From Bacteroidales bacterium (GTDB taxonomy: Bacteria > Bacteroidota > Bacteroidia > Bacteroidales > Marinilabiliaceae): a DNA stretch of 62,194 nt. A program made the translations under genes and the position numbers. The stretch covers positions 1-62,194 of the forward strand of contig JAFPZF010000081.1 of the NCBI GenBank assembly GCA_017417385.1, given 5' to 3'. The notes beneath the pieces are model-generated. The model saw only the letters and a program-made list of their open reading frames with translations, was not told the DNA's origin and did not search any database. Of the stretch, positions 57,504 to 62,194 are shown in pieces. Each line of letters opens with the position of its first letter. Position 1 is the stretch's first letter.

Positions 57504-58358
57504 TCATCGTTGAGCCTGCGCCTGGTTTTCAGACCTAAGGAATCCGTACTCGTTGAGGAAGCTCTGCCCGTGGTCGGACACCCATTGAGCGAAATCGGCG
57601 AGAGCCGGGTCGTTGGTCTGAATCTCAATGCTACCGATAGCCAGTCCAGCAGCTCCGACATTCTCGACATAGCTAATGAGGGCGTCGATATCCGAGACAG
57701 CCTGACGTTCCTCCTCGCTGACCCGGCCATTGCCGTTGATGTCTGGGGCGATGACTGCGATGCCCTCGACAGGTCGGCGATTATCCTTGTTGTAGATGAG
57801 GTTGGCGACGTTGAAAGACAGAGCCTCGTTGTCCTTCTTGACGGCGGCGAGCGCCTTGTCTTCGCTACCGAGGATCTTACGACCCTTCAGTTTTCCCGGG
57901 TTAGTGTGGAGTAGACGGGCGAAGAGAGCCGTAGTCACATTCTGGTTGCCGGCGAGAGTATATACATTAGAGTGTATCTCCTTACGTTCACGTTCCTCGT
58001 AGATAGCCTCGATATCGTCGTTCTTGACGAAGAGCTCTCGTTCGGTCTCCTCGTTGATACCCTTTCTAATCTTCTTAGACTGGAGTAGGGAGTTGTCAGC
58101 ATTAGCGATCGGGAGGACGAGGAAACGAGCGACCGACTTGGAAGAGGGGTCGGTGCTGAGGACCACTCGTGCGTTGGCAATGGATTGCCTGTCTGAAGTG
58201 ACGATGAGGTTCGACTTAGGGTTCTCCTTGACGTATTCGCTGACCCACTTTTCGACGAGAGGGAGGGTGAAGGAGGCGCCAGAGACGTTTATAGCGTTCT
58301 GAGCGGAGGCAGCATAGAAGAAGGCAGTGGAGAGTGATGTAAGTAGTAGTTTCTTCAT
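57504..58358 (-). CDS. PstS-like periplasmic substrate-binding protein
   Basis: A 284-residue exported protein (signal peptide 1-19, FFYAASAQ). INVSGASFTLPLVEKWVSEY and VTSDRQSIANAR fit the PstS-like ABC binding-protein fold; later LIYNKDNRRPVEGIAVIAPD and DINGNGRVSEEERQ (EF-hand-like, Asp/Asn-rich) are less usual. No PstCAB genes are beside it, so it is either an orphan phosphate-type binder or a scavenger for another anion. It is the first gene of the run that continues into the symporter, SusCD and peptidases, 74 nt before the symporter, with a promoter candidate 40 nt upstream. Confidence 0.8.
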   Translation of the reverse strand: MKKLLLTSLSTAFFYAASAQNAINVSGASFTLPLVEKWVSEYVKENPKSNLIVTSDRQSIANARVVLSTDPSSKSVARFLVLPIANADNSLLQSKKIRKGINEETERELFVKNDDIEAIYEERERKEIHSNVYTLAGNQNVTTALFARLLHTNPGKLKGRKILGSEDKALAAVKKDNEALSFNVANLIYNKDNRRPVEGIAVIAPDINGNGRVSEEERQAVSDIDALISYVENVGAAGLAIGSIEIQTNDPALADFAQWVSDHGQSFLNEYGFLRSENQAQAQR

Positions 58359-58397
58359 ATTGTTGTCTATTTAGTTTATTGTTCTATTTTGATGCTG

Positions 58398-58427
58398 CAA
58401 AGTAATAGATAATTCTAAAGATAGCAA
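58398..58427 (-). promoter_or_regulatory. Candidate promoter of the cyanophycinase-type operon
   Basis: On the minus strand TTG (58427-58425), 20 nt spacer, TACTTTG (58404-58398; one base shorter than TAnnTTTG). It is 40 nt before the ATG at 58358. I see no later promoter as good within the six-gene run. Confidence 0.5.
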
Positions 58428-58517
58428 TTAACCATAGAATGGTATATTTCTACCGCAAGTGTGGTATGTTGAGGCTAAAAGATGCGAGAAACCTCGAAAA
58501 ACGGGGGAGAAAATAGA

Positions 58518-58544
58518 GTCAAGTCTAACTCAGGTCTAACCCAT
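58518..58544 (-). repeat. 11-bp repeat array, copy G (2 units)
   Basis: On the minus strand TTAGACCTGAG, TTAGACTTGAC. Same family as at 8462; it lies upstream of the candidate operon promoter. Confidence 0.7.
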
Positions 58545-58614
58545 AGGGGGAGAATAGGATGAGAATCGGGGAGGATGAGAAGGGGAGGAGAGGGGACAAA
58601 AGTCGCAGGTAGTA

Positions 58615-58988
58615 TTGCGTTAAGTTAGGGGAAAAGAGTATTTTTGCTTAATGACAGGGAGGAAGGATTAGAGTCGGAGAAGAGGGAGAATTTCATAGAA
58701 CACGTCAGGGGGAGTAAGACATGCAGAGGTCGAGTCAAGAGAGTCTCAACAATTAAAGCAACATAATAAGATGAGTTGTAGTCAGAATAACTACCCCCAC
58801 ACAATCAAATAGTGTCTTATCCTGATAAAAGTTGACTCTCAAAGAACGAGAGTAGATGAAGTACAAGACATTTCTTTGCCTCCCACAGGAGAAACACAGA
58901 CATAGTAAACTTATCTCAGTAATTAACTAAAGAGTAAACCTACACTAGTAACTAACTACTAACTGAGTCAACCAAAATCAGGAAAAGA
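58615..58988 (+). ncRNA. AT-rich segment with its own promoter; possible small RNA
   Basis: TTG at 58615-58617, 21 nt spacer and TATTTTTG at 58639-58646 form a good plus-strand promoter. The following 340 bases are clearly richer in A and T than the surroundings, have no open frame beyond 24 codons, and contain a small hairpin (ACTCTC...GAGAGT, 58835-58853). A repeat-associated remnant is an equal alternative. I see no terminator, so the RNA end is undefined. Confidence 0.3.
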
Positions 58989-59324
58989 CAGGTCGGAGGT
59001 GTCAGAGGGGTTGGAGAGAGAGTGGGAGAAAAAGCCTCACACAGAGGGCACAGAGACACAGAGCTTTTTATGTTCACAGAGGCGAGCTGGTGCTCGCGGG
59101 GAGAACACAGAGACGGGGAAGGTGGTGATGGAGGGGCGGGGCAATTAGCAATTGTCGGAGTCGTCAGAGCCGTCGGAGCCGTCGGAGAGAGTGTGGGAGA
59201 AAAAGCCTCACACAGAGGACACAGAGACACAGAGCTTTTTATGTTCACAGAGGCGAGCTGGCGCTCGCGGGAGAGGACACAGAGACGGGGAAAGGGTGTC
59301 AGAGTGGCGGGGCAATTAGCAATT
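58989..59324 (+). repeat. Two tandem CACAGAG-type repeat units
   Basis: Two copies (about 58989-59156 and 59157-59324). Each has 9-mers GTCGGAG..., then GAGAAAAAGCCTCACACAGA, CACAGAGACACAGAGCTTTT, TATGTTCACAGAGG, a small hairpin (CGAGCTGGCGCTCG; the first copy has one change), CACAGAGACGGGG and finally GGGGCAATTAGCAATT. Same family as at 61625-62194. Confidence 0.85.
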
Positions 59325-59495
59325 GTCGGAGTCGTCAGAGTCGTCGGAATCGTCAGAGGTGTCGGAGGTGTCAGAGGTGTCAGAATCGTCAGAGGTGTCG
59401 GAGTCGTCGGAGGTGTCGGAGTCGTCAGAATCGTCGGAGTCGTCGGAATCGTCGGGGCTGTCGGAGTCGTCGGAGGGGACGGAGGTGTCAGGGGG
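59325..59495 (+). repeat. 9-bp minisatellite, 19 units
   Basis: Nineteen exact-length 9-mers of the form GTCRGARKY, alternating GTCGGAGTC, GTCAGAGGT and GTCGGAATC. It starts directly after AATTAGCAATT and stays in register to 59495. In translation it gives Ser/Glu or Ser/Asp repeats, but no gene start or codon pattern supports coding. Shorter versions (2-4 units) follow the same AATT block at 41015, 46637 and 59157. Confidence 0.92.
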
Positions 59496-59600
59496 GGCGG
59501 AGGAGCGGTGAAAAATGGAGGAGGACAAGGGATAGAGAGGGTTGATAGAGAAAAAGCAGCATCGTGAGTGTTAAATTTTAGGAATTAAAGAGATTATCAT
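59496..59600. other. Short leader before the HU/SPOR gene
   Basis: GC-rich residue of the repeat block that becomes AT-rich from about 59570. No gene. Confidence 0.5.
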
Positions 59601-59608
59601 TAACTTTG
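59601..59608 (+). promoter_or_regulatory. -7 element of the HU/SPOR gene promoter
   Basis: TAACTTTG, a full match to TAnnTTTG, 20 nt before the ATG at 59629. No clear -33 element. Confidence 0.5.
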
Positions 59609-59628
59609 CGTAGAGAAGTACGGTAAAG

Positions 59629-60744
59629 ATGGACAAATACATAAAGAAGCTACTCGCTACCGATTTCAGGGTAATAATCCCGGAGTTTGGCGCCATCCAG
59701 GCATTGAAGGATGAGCCGAACGTATTGTCGTTCAATAAGTTCTTGAACTTTGACGACGGTAGTTTGACGAAGATAATTTCAGATAGTGAGGGCATAAGCC
59801 AGGAGGATGCGAAGGCTCGGGTGTCAGAGTTCGCGACGCAGATGAACGACATAGTCAATCGCGGCGAGACGGCCGAGATAGAGGGAGTCGGCACGTTTGC
59901 GAAGGACGAGTTTGGCGCTCTCGAGTTCAAGGCGAATCCGCTGTATGCCCCGATGGATCCTAACGTGAGCGTAGGTTCGGAGAGCGGAACGACGACGGAG
60001 GAGACGGGCGAAGGAAGTCCTGTCGGCGTCGTAGGCGGAGAGACGACAGACGGCGGCGAGAGCAAGGGTGAGACAGCGGAAGGCACGGAGAGCAAGGTCG
60101 ATGGTGGAGCTACGAGCACGGAGGGAGAGAATGGAGAGAAGACCGATGGAGAGGGGACGAAAGAAGAGAAGGGCGACACTGTATATGAGTATGGCGAGGA
60201 GAAGAAGAGCAACAAGGGGCTCTTGATAATCCTGATAATATTGTTGCTACTCCTGGGCATCGGGTTGACGCTGTTCGTCTTCAACAAGGACAATGCAGTC
60301 TATAGACTGTTCTTCGGCCCGAAGACCGAGCAGGTGGACGAGGCGGCTAAGGCCAAGGCAGAGGCGGCCAAGGCAAAAGCTGAGGCAGAGGCTAAGGCAA
60401 AGGCAGAGGCAGAAGCAAAGGCCAGGGAGGAAGCAGAGGCAGCAGCCAGGGCTGAGGCGGAGAAGAACGCCAACAATCCGAAGGTGGCGAGGCCGCTTGA
60501 GAAGAGGTATAACGTCATCGTCGGCAGCTATAAGGACGAGAACGTAGCCATCAAGAGAGTCGAGGACTTGCAGTCGAAGGGTTTTGACGGAGCGTTCGTC
60601 GGCATCAGGAAGAACTATTTCGTAGCTGTCATCGGAGCCTTCAGCAGCATCACTCAGGCCGAGGCCATGCAGGAGGAGATAGTAGATGGCAAGTACCACA
60701 TAGAGAGCTGGATAACGAACTCTGGCGAGAACGAGAAGCGGTAG
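59629..60744 (+). CDS. HU-CCDC81 and SPOR domain membrane protein
   Basis: A 371-residue single-pass membrane protein. The N-terminal 100 residues are a bacterial HU-CCDC81 repeat (IKKLLATDFRVIIPEFGAIQ, VEGVGTFA-like GVGTFAKDEFG), in the cytoplasm. A low-complexity Glu/Gly/Thr linker (110-190) leads to a transmembrane helix (197-218, LLIILIILLLLLGIGLTLFV). An Ala/Lys/Glu-rich coiled coil (237-285) and a SPOR domain (about 290-365, YNVIVGSYKDENVAIKRVED) lie in the periplasm. SPOR binds denuded peptidoglycan at division sites; the HU part could touch DNA or a partner, so the protein may link septum and nucleoid. Confidence 0.9.
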   Translation: MDKYIKKLLATDFRVIIPEFGAIQALKDEPNVLSFNKFLNFDDGSLTKIISDSEGISQEDAKARVSEFATQMNDIVNRGETAEIEGVGTFAKDEFGALEFKANPLYAPMDPNVSVGSESGTTTEETGEGSPVGVVGGETTDGGESKGETAEGTESKVDGGATSTEGENGEKTDGEGTKEEKGDTVYEYGEEKKSNKGLLIILIILLLLLGIGLTLFVFNKDNAVYRLFFGPKTEQVDEAAKAKAEAAKAKAEAEAKAKAEAEAKAREEAEAAARAEAEKNANNPKVARPLEKRYNVIVGSYKDENVAIKRVEDLQSKGFDGAFVGIRKNYFVAVIGAFSSITQAEAMQEEIVDGKYHIESWITNSGENEKR

Positions 60745-60919
60745 GAGCAGAGTCGGGATGCCCCAGACTGTCGGCGGCGAGAGCCAAAGACGGGAGGAAG
60801 GTGGTGTGCCGATGGGCGCCGGAGAGAGAGACGCCTGAAAGAAGTTGGCGGAAAGACATATTCGGGAAAAAACTCAGAGAAAAAGAGTGTCGAATAGTCG
60901 GAAAGTCAGAATAATAGTG

Positions 60920-60927
60920 TAATTTTG
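60920..60927 (+). promoter_or_regulatory. -7 element of the rpsP promoter
   Basis: TAATTTTG matches TAnnTTTG; it is 64 nt before the rpsP ATG. The 180 bases before it show no gene. Confidence 0.5.
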
Positions 60928-60991
60928 CAGCGGGTTACGAGATAGCCCGACAGATAAAAGAAGAAAAACAAAACAAGAAGAAGACGAAAAA

Positions 60992-61564
60992 ATGGCAGTA
61001 AAGATCCGTTTAGCACGTCATGGCCGTAAGGGCTACGCATTCTACCACATCGTGGTAGCAGACGTAAGAGCGCCACGTGATGGCAAGTTCATTGATCGCA
61101 TCGGAAGCTACAATCCAAACACGAATCCTGCGACTGTAGACCTTGACGCAGACAAGGCAATCAAGTGGCTCTACAATGGAGCACAGCCTACGGACACCGT
61201 CAGGAGCATCTTGAGCCGCGAGGGTGTTCTCTTGAAGAAGCACCTCATGGAGGGAGTCAAGAAGGGCGCATTTGACGAGGCAGCAGCAGAGGCTAAGTTC
61301 AACGCTTGGAAGGAAGAGAAGCAGAAGAAGGTAGACGCAATCGTCAACAAGGCAGCAAGCGCAAAGCAGGCAGCAGCTAAGGCTAAGGCTGAGGCTGAGG
61401 TCAAGATCAACCAGGAGAGGGCTGAGGCAATAGCAAAGCGCAAGGCAGAGGAGGCAGCAGCTAAGGCTGCAGCAGAGGCAGAGAAGGCAGCACAGGCAGC
61501 GGCTGAGGCAGCAGCTGCAGAGGGTGCGGCTGAGGCACCTGCGGCACCAGCAGCAGAGGCATAG
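60992..61564 (+). CDS. rpsP: 30S ribosomal protein S16 with long C-terminal extension
   Basis: A 190-residue protein. The first 85 residues are canonical S16 ([58 protein letters not shown]). The rest is an Ala/Glu/Lys-rich helical tail ending in [13 protein letters not shown], about twice the length of E. coli S16 (82 residues). Long tails are usual in Bacteroidetes. Codons are of the highly expressed type. Single gene with terminator. Confidence 0.96.
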   Translation: MAVKIRLARHGRKGYAFYHIVVADVRAPRDGKFIDRIGSYNPNTNPATVDLDADKAIKWLYNGAQPTDTVRSILSREGVLLKKHLMEGVKKGAFDEAAAEAKFNAWKEEKQKKVDAIVNKAASAKQAAAKAKAEAEVKINQERAEAIAKRKAEEAAAKAAAEAEKAAQAAAEAAAAEGAAEAPAAPAAEA

Positions 61565-61592
61565 AGCACTCCACTGTAACAGCATAAGGAAG

Positions 61593-61624
61593 AGAGGCGG
61601 ATCCGGAAGGGTTCGCCTCTTTTC
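61593..61624 (+). terminator. Terminator of rpsP
   Basis: AGAGGCGGATCC pairs with GGGTTCGCCTCT (G-U pairs included) around a GGAA loop, followed by TTTC. Confidence 0.88.
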
Positions 61625-62194
61625 AATTAGGAATGAGGAATTAGCAATTGTCGGAGTTGTCGGAAGTGGCGGAGGGGGCGGGTGCGATGAGTTTTTGCCT
61701 CACACAGAGGTCACGGAGGCACAGAGTTTTTTATGTTCACAGAGGGTCGCCTAACGGCGACGGGGAGAGCACAGAGACTGGGGGAGGAATTAGCAATGAG
61801 GAATGAGGAGTTGTCGGAAGTGGCGGAGGGGGCGGGCGCGAGGAGTTTTTGCCTCACACAGAGGGCACAGAGACACAGAGTTTTTTATATTCACAGAGGT
61901 TCGCCTAGCGGCGACGGAGAGAGCACAGAGACTGGGGGAGGAATTAGCAATGAGGAATGAGGAGTTGTCGGAAGTGGCGGAGAGGACGGGTGCGAGGAGT
62001 TTTTGCCTCACACAGAGGTCACGGAGGCACAGAGTTTTTATGTTCACAGAGGGTCGCCTAGCGGCGACGGAGAGAGCACAGAGGTCGCCTTCGGCGGAGG
62101 GAAGCGGAGGAATTAGCAATGAGGAATAGGAGTTGTCGGAAGTGGCGGAGGGGGCGGGCGCGAGGAGTTTTTGCCTCACACAGAGGTCACGGAG
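61625..62194 (+). repeat. Tandem array of about four CACAGAG-type repeat units
   Basis: Copies start at 61625, 61788, 61942 and 62111 (periods 163, 154 and 169); the last is cut by the window end. Each has an AATTAGCAATGAGGAAT block, GTCGGAAGTGGCGGAGG, GAGTTTTTGCCTCACACAGA, CACAGAG units, TTTTTTATGTTCACAGAGG, a hairpin GTCGCC-TAGC-GGCGAC (third copy has a second hairpin, GCCTTCGGC), and CACAGAGACTGGGGGAGG. No gene is present: open frames in it only read the repeat. Confidence 0.92.

Noticed and set aside
59325-59495. Possible CRISPR array
   Set aside because: Units are 9 bp with no spacers, and no cas genes are near.
59022-59567. Open frame through the CACAGAG units and the 9-bp minisatellite (Ser-Glu repeats)
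   Set aside because: The frame is kept open by repeat periodicity and both strands are open; no start context or domain.

Overview
The window comes from a Bacteroidales bacterium. This is shown by two SusC/SusD outer-membrane pairs, lipoproteins with LxxC lipoboxes, promoters of the Bacteroidetes type (TTTG about 20 nt before TAnnTTTG), type IX-like C-terminal sorting tails on two secreted pectin enzymes, a long Ala-rich tail on ribosomal protein S16, type B L31 and GH115 and sulfatase genes. The species cannot be named from the sequence alone; a Prevotella- or Porphyromonas-like gut organism would fit.

Layout. 1-6700: end of an rRNA operon (23S 3' end, 5S, terminator), then a SusC-SusD-lipoprotein operon with highly expressed-type codon use. 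6700-15310 (minus): a peroxide-response operon (glutathione peroxidase, OhrR, tiny winged-helix protein), a TerB-like gene, a five-gene operon ending in thiH-thiE, and an LRR_5 protein. 15487-18005 (minus): DEAD-box RNA helicase and a His-rich exported protein. 18378-25979 (plus): Ser-type sulfatase, a heterodimeric ABC exporter and a membrane-anchored AAA+ ATPase, apparently one operon. 26016-33062 (minus): dGTPase, GH115 glucuronidase, TadA, an Ig-like lipoprotein, TrpS. 33349-40718: SWIM/SNF2 helicase (plus), then Nudix, guanine deaminase, MtaB and L31 on minus, with one small hypothetical gene on plus. 41291-46560 (plus): secreted rhamnogalacturonan acetylesterase and pectinesterase. 46939-58358 (minus): threonine synthase below a six-gene run of substrate-binding protein, acidic amino-acid symporter, SusC, SusD, cyanophycinase and M14 carboxypeptidase. 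59629-61564 (plus): HU/SPOR protein and S16, then a tandem repeat block that runs off the window.

The most interesting system is 48234-58358. It is built like a polysaccharide utilisation locus, but its enzymes are a secreted cyanophycinase and a zinc carboxypeptidase, and its inner-membrane transporter keeps the Arg that selects acidic amino acids. I propose that it takes up and degrades cyanophycin or similar Asp-rich (isoaspartyl) peptides.

The intergenic regions carry a composite repeat family: 11-bp TTAGNCNTGGN arrays, an AATTAGCAATGAGGAATT block, a 9-bp GTCGGAGTC minisatellite and hairpin-bearing CACAGAG units. A second notable regulatory feature is a pair of matching palindromes around a promoter inside the long glutathione peroxidase reading frame, next to ohrR.
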